Shown one piece after another: positions 46,182 to 54,973 of a DNA stretch of 64,000 bases. The DNA lies in contig NZ_JXSY01000021.1 in the NCBI RefSeq assembly GCF_004329715.1, forward strand, positions 124,001 through 188,000. Direction: 5' to 3'. Made by a program: the position numbers and the translations under genes. This stretch comes from Bowmanella sp. JS7-9. Lineage in GTDB: Bacteria > Pseudomonadota > Gammaproteobacteria > Enterobacterales > Alteromonadaceae. How positions within the stretch are numbered: position 1 is the first letter of the stretch; each line of letters opens with the position of its first letter. The notes beneath the pieces are model-generated. The model had not been told where the DNA came from. It saw nothing but the letters and a program-made list of their open reading frames with translations, and did no database searches.

Positions 46182-47008
46182 GGTGCCTCAGCCGTGCGGG
46201 TGTATTGGGAGCGCAATTGCCATTGTGAATGCTGATAATCGCGGATGCCGTCGCTGCCGGTCAGTGCCCAGAGCTGACTGCGGTTAAACATATATTGTGG
46301 CACATAGCCCGTAGCCAGTTGTACTAATGGATAGTAATTCCAGTTGCGCAAGCGGGATTTGGAGGTGGCCTCCAGCAGATATTGTTGATTGTCCTTAAAT
46401 ACCACGACCCAGGCATGGCCTTCACCACGGTATTTACCAATGGCAACGCGCGCGTCTAACCCCTCGGAAATCAGCCAGTCTGCCAACGCCAGCGCATGAT
46501 CTTCGCAATCCCCACGCAGGCGTGAATACGCTGCAGCCGAAGTTTGCCAAACATCCCCCTGACCATATTGTTGCTGATCCAGTTGGTAGGTCTTGCGCTT
46601 GGCCAGCACGTATAAGGGCAGCCAGTCATTGTCGACGGCAAACGGCCGGATCCCGACCAGATAGCTGTTGACGAAGTGTTGTTGGAAATCTTCCCCCGCG
46701 GCGGTCAGTGTGCCCACATCGCGGCGACTGTTGTACCAGCTGAGTACGCCGATTTTGTGCCGCTCGTCAGGGAATATGCGTGCAAGGGCAGCATGGATAT
46801 CCGGCTCGGTGATCAGGCGCTGTTCGTTTTCAAACTTAACGAAGCCAGCCAAATACTCCGCATTAAACAAATAGGCAGGCATGTGATTGGCGCTTGTCTC
46901 GATCTGTGTGTTGAGCGCTTTATCCGAATTATGCTGTTGGAAGGACTTCAACCAGGCCAACAACAGAAACAGGCTGAGAAAACTGAGTTTCCAGCGCCAG
47001 GATCCCAT
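46178..47008 (-). CDS. Transglutaminase-like cysteine protease, membrane-anchored
   Basis: A 276-residue protein with an N-terminal membrane segment (LSFLSLFLLLAWL) and a transglutaminase-like fold. The predicted triad is Cys168 (RGDCEDHALALADWL), His198 (GEGHAWVVV) and Glu213 (YLLEAT). Relatives include bacterial cysteine peptidases acting in the periplasm. The substrate is unknown. It overlaps DUF350 upstream by one base (TAATG) and the GNAT-like gene downstream by four, so these three are translationally coupled. Confidence 0.83.
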   Translation of the reverse strand: MGSWRWKLSFLSLFLLLAWLKSFQQHNSDKALNTQIETSANHMPAYLFNAEYLAGFVKFENEQRLITEPDIHAALARIFPDERHKIGVLSWYNSRRDVGTLTAAGEDFQQHFVNSYLVGIRPFAVDNDWLPLYVLAKRKTYQLDQQQYGQGDVWQTSAAAYSRLRGDCEDHALALADWLISEGLDARVAIGKYRGEGHAWVVVFKDNQQYLLEATSKSRLRNWNYYPLVQLATGYVPQYMFNRSQLWALTGSDGIRDYQHSQWQLRSQYTRTAEAP

Positions 47009-47238
47009 TAACCTTTGAATCCAAAGCTGATGATCAGCGCCACAAATAACATGATGGATGAGGCAAAAATCGCCACCGCGATATTTTTGTTTTTCAGTTC
47101 TTCCTGGATATCAATATTTTTCAATAGCTTACGGTCGATGGTGATCAGCGCCACGACGGCGATAAACAGGGCCACCAGGGTATACAATAAATTTACCGAT
47201 AAATTGATAAGACTGGCGAGGATCAAATCCCATTGCAT
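47008..47238 (-). CDS. DUF350 family small membrane protein
   Basis: A 76-residue protein with two hydrophobic helices separated by a charged turn (ITIDRKLLKNIDIQEELKNKNIAVAI), matching DUF350. The family is often found near peptidoglycan, polyamine or phage-shock type membrane genes, but no function is settled. It is coupled to the transglutaminase-like gene by stop-start overlap. Confidence 0.82.
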   Translation of the reverse strand: MQWDLILASLINLSVNLLYTLVALFIAVVALITIDRKLLKNIDIQEELKNKNIAVAIFASSIMLFVALIISFGFKG

Positions 47239-47260
47239 AACTCAAACTCCAGATAACGAC

Positions 47261-47677
47261 TTATTTTGACAATATTTTTGAACGTAAACGCAGCGCCAGC
47301 CAGGCCATGGGCAAATAAGCCAGGCTCAAGTCCACAAGGGTGAACCACAAGGGTGAGGGCAGCATCAGGACATTTGCTACACCACCTAGCAAAAACGCAA
47401 AACCGATAATATAGGCAGCTAATTTCCCATGCTCTTTACTTATCCAGCAAGCGAGTAGCGCACCAACCAGTGTACCTGCTGCATGGGCTAGCCACGGAAA
47501 TAGAAAGTGTCTGGGTTCCATCAGTGCCATGCCTGCTTTTAACCCCTCAGCGGTGGTGACATCGACTCCTGGTGGGGCGCTTATCACTTCACTTCCGAGC
47601 ATGATGAGCGCCATATTGACGATGCTACCAATGAATAATCCCAGCAAAACGGCCAGAATGGTGCGTAGAACTGACAT
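47261..47677 (-). CDS. Four-helix membrane protein, unknown family
   Basis: 138 residues with four predicted membrane helices (about 5-27, 57-80, 86-105, 110-130). A short periplasmic-type loop APPGVDVTTAEGLKAGMALMEP follows helix 1, a pattern seen in small uncharacterised bacterial membrane proteins. It precedes the DUF350 gene by 22 bases on the same strand and is probably the first gene of that operon. I do not assign a function. Confidence 0.72.
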   Translation of the reverse strand: MSVLRTILAVLLGLFIGSIVNMALIMLGSEVISAPPGVDVTTAEGLKAGMALMEPRHFLFPWLAHAAGTLVGALLACWISKEHGKLAAYIIGFAFLLGGVANVLMLPSPLWFTLVDLSLAYLPMAWLALRLRSKILSK

Positions 47678-47804
47678 GGTAATCTCCCTATATTTGCTCG
47701 AAATATTATATTTAACATTGAGTTAGGCAGGTTAATTGGAAAAACATAAGCATGCAATTGATCCTGTCGCTCGGCTGTAGGGTAATAGCTTCTAAACGAG
47801 GAAA

Positions 47805-48722
47805 ATGATGAATACATACAGCGAAAACCCAACTAATGCCCCTTGTCATGAAATCTCCGGCAGTCTGGTCGTGAAAGTCATTCAGCCTAAAAGCCGTGAT
47901 TTAGGTGAGTTTTCAGTGCGCCGCGTGTTACCCGCATCTGGAAAACGCATGGTCGGCCCCTGGTTGTTCTTTGATCATATGGGGCCGGTGACCTTTGCTG
48001 CGGGGAAAGGTGTGAATGTCCGTCCTCATCCACATATCCATCTGGCCACCGTTACCTACTTGTTTGAGGGAGAAATGCTGCATCGGGATTCCTTGGGTAA
48101 TGAGCAGGTCATCATTCCCGGTGATATTAACCTGATGGTGGCGGGGCGTGGCATTGTGCATTCTGAGCGAGAACGCCCCGAAGTGCGTGAGCGTGAACAC
48201 AGCCTGCATGCCCTGCAATTGTGGTTGGCATTGCCGGAGGAGCTACAACAGGTGCCGCCTGCGTTTTACCATTACCCGTCGGCGCATATTCCATCAGTAG
48301 AGGTAGACGGTGTGCCGGTGCGGGTGATGATGGGCAGCGCCTATGGGCACACATCACCGGTCAAAACCTTTGCTGACACCCTGTATATCGAAGCGCACTT
48401 ACAGGCCGGCCAGCGATTACATTTACCAGAGACGCAGGAGCGGGGACTGTATATTGCCAGTGGTAGTGTGCAAGTGGCGGGTCAAACCATTCAGCAACAC
48501 GAAATGGGGATACTGACGCCCGGTAGCGATGTGGAAGTGGTCGCACATGCTCCCTCGCGGATAGCCTTGGTTGGCGGTGAAAAGATGACAACCCGTTATT
48601 TGGAATGGAATTTTGCCTCAACAGACAAAGCCTTTATCGAGCAAGCCAAAGCAGACTGGCGGGCAGGCAAATTCCCTAAAGTCCCGGGTGATGAAGAAGA
48701 GTTTATTCCTTTGCCTGAATAG
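47805..48722 (+). CDS. Pirin family protein
   Basis: A 305-residue double-cupin protein. The first cupin has the pirin signature GPWLFFDHMGP and metal-binding histidines in RPHPHIHLATVTYLFEG, then GRGIVHSE; the second cupin is degenerate. Some bacterial pirins have quercetin dioxygenase activity or modulate central metabolism. GAGGAAA precedes the tandem ATGs at 47805 and 47808. The gene is divergent from the DUF350 operon. Confidence 0.92.
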   Translation: MMNTYSENPTNAPCHEISGSLVVKVIQPKSRDLGEFSVRRVLPASGKRMVGPWLFFDHMGPVTFAAGKGVNVRPHPHIHLATVTYLFEGEMLHRDSLGNEQVIIPGDINLMVAGRGIVHSERERPEVREREHSLHALQLWLALPEELQQVPPAFYHYPSAHIPSVEVDGVPVRVMMGSAYGHTSPVKTFADTLYIEAHLQAGQRLHLPETQERGLYIASGSVQVAGQTIQQHEMGILTPGSDVEVVAHAPSRIALVGGEKMTTRYLEWNFASTDKAFIEQAKADWRAGKFPKVPGDEEEFIPLPE

Positions 48723-48736
48723 GCTCATTGCACCTG

Positions 48737-49447
48737 TTAATGAAAACCTAAATCGGTAGCTGCGCGGATAAGCTTGTCGAGGATGATGGGATTTAACTGC
48801 TTGTTGGCGGCCAGATAGCCCACCACGTCTAGTTCATCTATGGTGAATTGCAACATGATATCGTCTGCGGTTAACCCGACTAACGGCGCGGTGGCAGCGA
48901 TCAGTTTGGGATCTTCAATAATAAAATCTACACCGCTATTTTTAAGCAGGGTCCAGGAGCAGACAATGTCGGCGCACAGCAATTTATTCCTGTTTTCTAC
49001 AAAGCCATGCTTTTCCAGCCAGAAAGAGGCAATGTCATCCCGTTGGGACGCGACAGTCAGATGGCCCAGTGTCATCTCGTCAGTCAATGTAAGATCCTGA
49101 CGTTTACGCAGGGTGATGACACCTAATTTGAAATTGGCGACGGGCGCGATCCAAGTGAAGTAAGGTTCGCGTTCGGGTGTTCGTGCAATTGCGTAGATAA
49201 GCGCATTAGACTGGCGAGAGGAGACTTGCAGTGCGCGAGCCCAAGGCATCATTTCAATCGTGGCATCTATATCCGCTAGCTGCAAAATGGCACGGACTTT
49301 CTCGGTACTAAGTCCTTCTACCTGATGTTTACCCTGTAGTTGGTAGGGGGGAGAATTTTCCGTGTAGACCATCACCGATAACTGCGCCGTAGCGTGGGAA
49401 CTACACCAACATATCATTGCGAGAAAACACCCAAGACGCCAATTCAT
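48737..49447 (-). CDS. Periplasmic solute-binding protein, family 3-like
   Basis: A 236-residue exported protein with signal MNWRLGCFLAMICWCSSHATA. The body matches extracellular solute-binding family 3: MVYTENSPPYQ at the start, IEMMPWARALQ, and a type of DIVCSWTLLKNSGVDFIIED near the C-terminal lobe. Many such stand-alone proteins in marine bacteria have no ABC permease beside them, as here, and may act as sensors. The ATG at 49447 is used over a GTG at 49456. Confidence 0.8.
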   Translation of the reverse strand: MNWRLGCFLAMICWCSSHATAQLSVMVYTENSPPYQLQGKHQVEGLSTEKVRAILQLADIDATIEMMPWARALQVSSRQSNALIYAIARTPEREPYFTWIAPVANFKLGVITLRKRQDLTLTDEMTLGHLTVASQRDDIASFWLEKHGFVENRNKLLCADIVCSWTLLKNSGVDFIIEDPKLIAATAPLVGLTADDIMLQFTIDELDVVGYLAANKQLNPIILDKLIRAATDLGFH

Positions 49448-49559
49448 AGGGTTCACAAACTGATTACAGATAGCTTCAGACTAGTCATATCTGTCGCAAT
49501 GTTAAAGCCTTTTCTGAATGCACATGCGTCGACAGCTATGCGTAGCGCTTTATTCTGCG

Positions 49560-49940
49560 TCACATGCCTTCTGCAGGCTGCCATAATTCGACTTTGTTGC
49601 CTTCAGGGTCAATTACCCAGCCAAACTTGCCCTGTTCAGATGATTCCGTCTCATCCATTACCTGGCAGCCTTCCTCTTTTAACAGGGCTAGCAAGGCATC
49701 CAGATCGGCTACGCGAAAATTAAGCATAAAACTGGCGGTTCCCGGTGACATATATTGAGTGTCAGCAGCAAACGGGCTCCAGATAGTCATACCTTTAGGG
49801 CTATTATCACCACCCCATTCAAACACCGCGCCACCCCAATTTGCCACATCAATGCCCAAATGTTGTTGATACCAGGCGCTAAGTGCTTTGGGATCTGTGG
49901 CTTTAAAAAAGATACCGCCAATGCCGGTGACACGTTGCAT
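49560..49940 (-). CDS. VOC family (glyoxalase-like) protein
   Basis: A 126-residue vicinal-oxygen-chelate protein with two beta-alpha-beta-beta-beta units: GIGGIFFKATDPKALSAWYQQHLGI and FGWVIDPEGNKVELWQP, the latter with the terminal metal Glu. Substrate unknown; relatives include glyoxalases and antibiotic-binding proteins. The start at 49940 has AAGGAAAG upstream; a longer frame to 49970 is unlikely. Confidence 0.88.
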   Translation of the reverse strand: MQRVTGIGGIFFKATDPKALSAWYQQHLGIDVANWGGAVFEWGGDNSPKGMTIWSPFAADTQYMSPGTASFMLNFRVADLDALLALLKEEGCQVMDETESSEQGKFGWVIDPEGNKVELWQPAEGM

Positions 49941-49991
49941 AAGACTTTCCTTGTTGAAGGTGGACGCCAATCACCATAGCAGAGCAATGGG

Positions 49992-50213
49992 TCAGGCGTC
50001 TTCTTTCCAGCTAAATAAGCTATCGATACTGACGCCAAACTCACGGGCGATGCGAAAGGCGGTTTCCAGACTGGGCGAATAGCGTTCCTGCTCGATGGCG
50101 GCAATGGTCTGGCGCGTCACGCCGACCAGTTTACCCAGGTCGGACTGCGTCATATCACCGCGCTGTTCGCGAACTTCACGCACCCGGTTACTGATAGGAA
50201 ATGCTTTCGCCAT
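49992..50213 (-). CDS. XRE family transcriptional regulator, small
   Basis: A 73-residue protein that is mostly a Cro/CI helix-turn-helix (TQSDLGKLVGVTRQTIAAIEQ, about 22-42) followed by SPSLETAFRIAREFGVSIDSLF. Such short regulators commonly pair with a membrane protein of the YozG/DUF2178 kind. Its start overlaps the stop of the membrane-protein gene, so the two are co-expressed. It probably binds the inverted repeats in their shared promoter. Confidence 0.88.
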   Translation of the reverse strand: MAKAFPISNRVREVREQRGDMTQSDLGKLVGVTRQTIAAIEQERYSPSLETAFRIAREFGVSIDSLFSWKEDA

Positions 50214-50635
50214 TAGTCTAACGCCGTACGATACAAATAAATCTTCACCAGATATTCCACCAGTTGTGAAGCAACCAGACAGGCGAAGACACCATAAAAC
50301 AGTGCGTCGCCATTGCTCTGGAACAAATAGAATAACATCGCACTGACCACGCCAAAGCCAAACACAAACCCGGAAATTCGCCCTGCACGGTCAAAAATTT
50401 TGCGCTCGCGCTCATCCGGTTCGGCATTGGCGTCTGATGGAGCCGTGGCGGCAATAATGATGTGCCCAATTACGGCGACAATCACTAGCGCAACGGTATA
50501 GCGGATCAGCACCGGTACATTAGGTGGTGGGATTTGCCCATCACCGGACAAGCCAAACAACGCATTGGCGTATAAAACGCTCAAAACGGATAGCGCAATT
50601 AGCATCCACCAGGCGGATTTTTCGTGAAAAGCCAT
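50213..50635 (-). CDS. Four-helix membrane protein paired with XRE regulator
   Basis: 140 residues with four predicted helices in two pairs, separated by an acidic cytoplasmic loop (DANAEPDERERKIFDRAGRIS). It resembles DUF2178-type proteins by the DERERKI motif; the assignment is tentative. It is the first gene of the operon and shares one base with the XRE gene. Confidence 0.75.
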   Translation of the reverse strand: MAFHEKSAWWMLIALSVLSVLYANALFGLSGDGQIPPPNVPVLIRYTVALVIVAVIGHIIIAATAPSDANAEPDERERKIFDRAGRISGFVFGFGVVSAMLFYLFQSNGDALFYGVFACLVASQLVEYLVKIYLYRTALD

Positions 50636-50646
50636 TATTGATTCCT

Positions 50647-50711
50647 CGTGTTAAAAATATTTAACACGCACAATATGGTGAAAAAATCACCATGTCAAAT
50701 ATTTTTAACAT
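50647..50711 (-). promoter_or_regulatory. Promoter with two operator copies for the membrane-protein/XRE operon
   Basis: On the minus strand TTGACA (plus-strand 50693-50698) and TATTGT (50670-50675) are 17 bp apart, a good sigma-70 promoter. A palindrome CGTGTTAAAAA/TATTTAACACG lies at 50647-50668 and a related imperfect one, containing AAATATTTTTAACA, at 50692-50711. The second covers the -35 and the first lies just downstream of the -10, so a bound repressor would block transcription. Confidence 0.75.
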
Positions 50712-50731
50712 CACAAGTTTTTACGAGGCAA

Positions 50732-50762
50732 TAAAAAACGCCGGACCAGCCAGCGTTTTTTA
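50732..50762 (-). terminator. Terminator after serA
   Basis: AAAAACGC and GCGTTTTT flank a partly paired 13-base centre, with T residues on the minus strand side after serA. It is weaker than other terminators here. Confidence 0.6.
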
Positions 50763-50776
50763 AAGCAATGTCATGC

Positions 50777-52006
50777 TTAATGCAGAATGCGGGTTTTGAT
50801 GGTGCCTTTGATTTGGCGCAATTGGTTTAACGCCTCCTCCGCATCATCGGTCTCGACATCAATTACCACATAACCAATGTTTTCATTGGTGTTGAGGTAT
50901 TGCGCCGCGATGTTGATACCTTTTTCAGAGAACGCCTGGTTAATCTGAATTAGCACCCCGGGTGCATTTTGGTGAATGTGCAGCAAACGTGACGTACCCA
51001 CATGCTGTGGCAAAGAGACTTCCGGGAAGTTCACGGCAGACAGGGTCGAACCGTTATCACTGTATTTTGCCAGTTTACCTGCGACTTCAATGCCGATGTT
51101 TTGTTGGGCTTCCTGCGTACTGCCACCGACGTGAGGGGTCAGGATCACATTGTCGAAACCACGTAATGGCGAGACAAATTCCTCATTATTGGATTTCGGC
51201 TCGACCGGGAAAACGTCGATGGCCGCACCGGCAATCTTTTTGCTTTCCAGCGCCGACACCAATGCATCGATATCGACCACCGTGCCACGCGAAGCGTTAA
51301 TTAAAATCGCGCCATCCTTCATGGCGGCCAGTTCGCTGGCACCAATCATGTTTTTAGTTTGCGGGGTCTCTGGTACGTGCAAGGTGACCACATCGCTAAC
51401 GGCCAGTAACTCTTTCATCGACTTAATCTGGGTAGCGTTGCCCAATACCAGCTTGTCTTCGATGTCATAAAACTTAACCCGCATACCCAAATGCTCGGCG
51501 AGAATACTTAATTGGGTACCAATGTGACCATAACCGATAATCCCGAGGGTTTTACCGCGCGCCTCGTAAGAGCCAACCGCGCTTTTGTCCCAACCGCCAC
51601 GGTGGCACTGTGCGTTTTTCTGTGGGATCCCACGCAGCAACAACAAAATTTCACCCAGTACTAATTCCGCCACCGAACGGGTATTGGAAAACGGCGCATT
51701 AAAGACCGGAATGCCGCGCTTCTGCGTGGCGGCTAAGTCAACCTGGTTAGTACCGATACAGAAACAGCCGACGGCAACTAACTTATTGGCCGCTTCAAGC
51801 ACATTCTCGGTGATGTGGGTACGTGAACGGATGCCAATAAAATGCACGTCCTGAATTTTTTCAATCAGCTCATCTTCCGGCAGGGACGTCTTCAGTGACT
51901 CAATATTGTGATAGCCGTTGGCTTTAAGCGTATCCACCGCGCTTTGGTGTAATCCTTCCAGCAACAGAATTTTAATCTTGTCTTTTGGCAGTGAAATTTT
52001 GCTCAT
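50777..52006 (-). CDS. serA: D-3-phosphoglycerate dehydrogenase
   Basis: SerA oxidises 3-phosphoglycerate with NAD, the first step of serine synthesis. The 409-residue protein (E. coli 410) has the NAD motif GIIGYGHIGTQ, the dehydrogenase signature INASRGTVVDID, catalytic His in LTPHVGGST and a C-terminal ACT domain with LHIHQNAPGVL for serine feedback. A terminator separates it from rpiA, so it should have its own promoter, and a candidate MetJ box lies 30 bases upstream of the ATG. Confidence 0.97.
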   Translation of the reverse strand: MSKISLPKDKIKILLLEGLHQSAVDTLKANGYHNIESLKTSLPEDELIEKIQDVHFIGIRSRTHITENVLEAANKLVAVGCFCIGTNQVDLAATQKRGIPVFNAPFSNTRSVAELVLGEILLLLRGIPQKNAQCHRGGWDKSAVGSYEARGKTLGIIGYGHIGTQLSILAEHLGMRVKFYDIEDKLVLGNATQIKSMKELLAVSDVVTLHVPETPQTKNMIGASELAAMKDGAILINASRGTVVDIDALVSALESKKIAGAAIDVFPVEPKSNNEEFVSPLRGFDNVILTPHVGGSTQEAQQNIGIEVAGKLAKYSDNGSTLSAVNFPEVSLPQHVGTSRLLHIHQNAPGVLIQINQAFSEKGINIAAQYLNTNENIGYVVIDVETDDAEEALNQLRQIKGTIKTRILH

Positions 52007-52035
52007 GGGGCTTTGGATCCAAGAAAATGTTAAGT

Positions 52036-52051
52036 AGACTTCTGGACGTCC
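52036..52051 (-). promoter_or_regulatory. Candidate MetJ box upstream of serA
   Basis: Two adjacent 8-mers, AGACTTCT (one mismatch to the met box AGACGTCT) and GGACGTCC (two mismatches), lie between the terminator of rpiA and the serA start. A weak promoter (TTTCCA, 17 bp, TAGTTT on the minus strand) precedes it. The match is poorer than at thr or metT. Confidence 0.5.
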
Positions 52052-52125
52052 AAACTATCAAAAATGCATAGATTTGGAAAGACCAAATACTGAGTATAAA
52101 ACGTAAAAATGCGCGATGCGGGTAC

Positions 52126-52147
52126 AAAAAAGGGTGCATGGCACCCT
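52126..52147 (-). terminator. Terminator after rpiA
   Basis: On the minus strand AGGGTGC and GCACCCT pair around CAT and are followed by a T run, 17 bases after the rpiA stop. Confidence 0.85.
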
Positions 52148-52163
52148 GATTGAATATTGTCCC

Positions 52164-52820
52164 TTACTTTATCGTTTGTACGCCATTGGCGCCGCCTATC
52201 AGTACGATGTCTGCACCGCGCTGTGCGAACAGTCCATTGGTGACCACACCGACGATGTTATTGATGTGGGTTTCCAGTTCGACCGGATTGAGAATTTTCA
52301 GGTTATGTACGTCAATAATATGATTGCCATTGTCGGTCACCACCCCCTGACGCCATTGTGGATCGCCCCCTAATTTGACCAGTTCACGCGCCACATAGGA
52401 GCGCGCCATGGGGATCACTTCCACTGGCAGGGGGAATCGCCCCAGCACATCAACCTGCTTACTGTCGTCGATAATACAAATGAACTGGCGTGCGACGGCC
52501 GCGACAATTTTCTCGCGGGTCAGGGCGGCGCCCCCGCCCTTAATCATATGTTTATGCGCGGTGATTTCATCGGCACCATCTACATACACATCGAAGCTGC
52601 CGACACTGTTAAGGTCCATCACCTCAATACCCAGCGATTTAAGCTGTTTAGTGGACGCTTCTGAGCTGGACACGGCACCCTGAATATCATGACGGATGTC
52701 ACCCAGTGCATTAATAAAATGGGTCACAGTGGAGCCGGTACCGACACCGACAATACTGCCTGGTTCAATAAATGGGATCGCGGCTTCGGCCGCCATTTTC
52801 TTAAATTGGTCCTGACTCAT
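52164..52820 (-). CDS. rpiA: Ribose-5-phosphate isomerase A
   Basis: RpiA interconverts ribose 5-phosphate and ribulose 5-phosphate. The 218-residue protein (E. coli 219) has [13 protein letters not shown], the DGADEI active-site motif and [12 protein letters not shown]. The ATG at 52820 gives the family N terminus [14 protein letters not shown]; a longer frame to 52907 runs into ygfA. The ribosome site is weak. Confidence 0.97.
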   Translation of the reverse strand: MSQDQFKKMAAEAAIPFIEPGSIVGVGTGSTVTHFINALGDIRHDIQGAVSSSEASTKQLKSLGIEVMDLNSVGSFDVYVDGADEITAHKHMIKGGGAALTREKIVAAVARQFICIIDDSKQVDVLGRFPLPVEVIPMARSYVARELVKLGGDPQWRQGVVTDNGNHIIDVHNLKILNPVELETHINNIVGVVTNGLFAQRGADIVLIGGANGVQTIK

Positions 52821-52875
52821 GGATATGCTTTTTGTGACTGGATGATGGCGCCATAGGGTAGCGTAAAAACTAAGC

Positions 52876-53469
52876 TCACAGTGAGTAAATTTGTTGTTCT
52901 GTGACAATTTTATCCAGCGGTATATCCCAGCTCTGTACCGGCAACAGGTCTGCTTGCTGACAGCTATGGGCGACCCCGATTAACTGGCAGTTGAGGCCAT
53001 CGCGGCGAATCGGTGCCAGGGTGCGGTCATAGAATCCGCCGCCCATGCCCATACGATTGCCATGGGCATCAAAGGCGACCAGCGGGGTAAAGATGCAATC
53101 CAGCGATGCCAGTGGGCATATATCCTGTACTTCAATTACAGGTTCCGGGATGCCAAAGCGGTTGGGCTGCATATGGGAGCTGGGAGTAAAGCGGCAAAAC
53201 AGCAAATTGCCCGGACTAAACGGGTGTAACACGGGCAGATAAACATCAATACCCTGTTGCCAGGCATATTCAATCACAGGCTGCAGCGAGACTTCGCCAT
53301 CATTGGGCAAATAGGCGACGATGCGCCGCACATCCAGCAAATTTGTTTCAATCAGATTGTTTAGCACTGCCTGACTGGCTGTCTGTTGCGCTGACTCACT
53401 TAATCCGCGCCGGCGATGACGAAACTCGTTGCGTAGCTCAGCTCTCAGAACGTGTTTGTCACCTGACAC
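52876..53469 (-). CDS. ygfA: 5-formyltetrahydrofolate cyclo-ligase
   Basis: Converts 5-formyl-THF to 5,10-methenyl-THF with ATP, returning folate to the one-carbon pool. The 197-residue protein has the substrate and ATP motif [12 protein letters not shown] and [12 protein letters not shown]. The start is GTG sharing one base with the stop of the metallo-beta-lactamase gene, so the two are coupled. In enterobacteria ygfA directly follows 6S RNA; here one gene intervenes. Confidence 0.93.
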   Translation of the reverse strand: MSGDKHVLRAELRNEFRHRRRGLSESAQQTASQAVLNNLIETNLLDVRRIVAYLPNDGEVSLQPVIEYAWQQGIDVYLPVLHPFSPGNLLFCRFTPSSHMQPNRFGIPEPVIEVQDICPLASLDCIFTPLVAFDAHGNRMGMGGGFYDRTLAPIRRDGLNCQLIGVAHSCQQADLLPVQSWDIPLDKIVTEQQIYSL

Positions 53470-54872
53470 TACAACACGCTCCGATCGCCCAAGGCCGGCT
53501 GCGTTACACGAATATTCGAGTGTTGCCAGATTTTCTCTGCCAGCACCTGCATGGCATCCGGCTCACCATGTACCAATACGACTTTCGGTTCACCGTTAAA
53601 ACCCTTCACCCAATTCAGCAGATCCGATTGTCCGGCGTGGGCAGAGAACCCACCAAGAGTTTCGATGCGGGCTTTAACCATGTATTGCTCGCCAAACATT
53701 TTGATAAATTTAGCCCCGTCCACCAATGCGCGACCCAGTGTGCCACGAGCCTGATAGCCGACAAAAATCAGGGTATTGTGGGGATTCCAGATCCGTTGTT
53801 TAAAGTGGTGTTTAATCCGCCCACCAGTGCACATGCCACTGCCGGCGATGATTATCGCACCGCGGCGAATACGGTTAATCGCCATGGAATCTTCCGGAGT
53901 GACCGCCATAAATAGATTCGGCAGAAAATCCTCCAGTGGATGCAGGTGATTGACGTTCATATAGCGGGTTTCGGTTTTATCCAGAATGTCGACCCAGCGG
54001 TCATAGATATCGGTGACCCGAATAGCCATAGGGCTGTCGAGAAAGATCTGCCAATCGTCCAGCTTGCCCTGCTGATGCAAACAGCCCAGATGGTAAATCA
54101 GTTCTTGAGTCCGCCCGACAGCAAAAGAGGGGATCATTACATTGCCGCCCCGTTGCCAGGCATCGTGCAGGATCTGCTCTAACTGCTCGACGGTATCATC
54201 AATACTGCGGTGTTCGCGGTCGCCGTAGGTACTTTCCATCATCACCAAATCGGCCTGAGTGGGCTGGTACGGATCGTTCATCAGCACGGCGTTGGGTTTA
54301 CCCAGATCGCCAGAGAAGACCAGGGTTTTATGTTGCCCCTGTTCCACAAAGGACAACTGCACAATCGAAGAGCCGAGGATATGCCCGGCATCATGCAAGG
54401 TAAGCATGTAGCCGTGGGCAATCTTATGTGCGCTACCGTAATCCAGCGGGTGGCATTGGCGGATGACTTGTTTGACGTCTTTTTCGGTGTACGCCAGTTT
54501 CAGGGGCTTCTCACCACGGCGTTTACGTCGCAGATTGTCTCGCTCCAGATCTTTGCTGTACAGACCGAACGAGTCTTCCAGCAAAATTTCCAGTAAGTCG
54601 CGGGTGGCGGCGGTGCAGAATATCGGCCCGGCATAACCACGGCGCACCAGTAGCGGCAGCATGCCTGAATGGTCTAAATGGGCGTGGGACAATACCACCG
54701 CATTGAGGCTGGCAATATCAAAAGGGAATTCATGCTCGGCCGGGTCGTCATCTTTGCCATGGCCCTGATACATGCCGCAGTCCAGTAGTACCCGTCCATT
54801 GGCCTCACTGCAAAGTAAGTGACAGGAGCCAGTGACTTCCTGCGCAGCACCAAAATGTTGAATAACCGCCAT
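53469..54872 (-). CDS. Beta-CASP metallo-beta-lactamase fold protein, RNase-like
   Basis: A 467-residue metallo-beta-lactamase protein with RNA-specificity (beta-CASP) and Zn-dependent metallo-hydrolase domains. The HxHxDH motif is His63, His65, Asp67, His68 (SHAHLDHSG); later ligands are in HDAGHILGSS and FSGDLG; GFSAHAGQSDLL is the C-terminal motif C. Relatives include YSH1/CPSF-73-like ribonucleases, suggesting an RNA-processing role; the substrate is unknown. The ATG at 54872 follows AGGAGG; a longer frame to 54896 is less likely. Confidence 0.9.
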   Translation of the reverse strand: MAVIQHFGAAQEVTGSCHLLCSEANGRVLLDCGMYQGHGKDDDPAEHEFPFDIASLNAVVLSHAHLDHSGMLPLLVRRGYAGPIFCTAATRDLLEILLEDSFGLYSKDLERDNLRRKRRGEKPLKLAYTEKDVKQVIRQCHPLDYGSAHKIAHGYMLTLHDAGHILGSSIVQLSFVEQGQHKTLVFSGDLGKPNAVLMNDPYQPTQADLVMMESTYGDREHRSIDDTVEQLEQILHDAWQRGGNVMIPSFAVGRTQELIYHLGCLHQQGKLDDWQIFLDSPMAIRVTDIYDRWVDILDKTETRYMNVNHLHPLEDFLPNLFMAVTPEDSMAINRIRRGAIIIAGSGMCTGGRIKHHFKQRIWNPHNTLIFVGYQARGTLGRALVDGAKFIKMFGEQYMVKARIETLGGFSAHAGQSDLLNWVKGFNGEPKVVLVHGEPDAMQVLAEKIWQHSNIRVTQPALGDRSVL

Positions 54873-54973
54873 AAATCCTCCTTTGCTTTTTACCAAGCAT
54901 AGAAGGTTACTGTCGCTAAATTATTGATGTTGCGCAAATAGTTATTAAGAAGATAAGGCACAATAGCGTGAGA

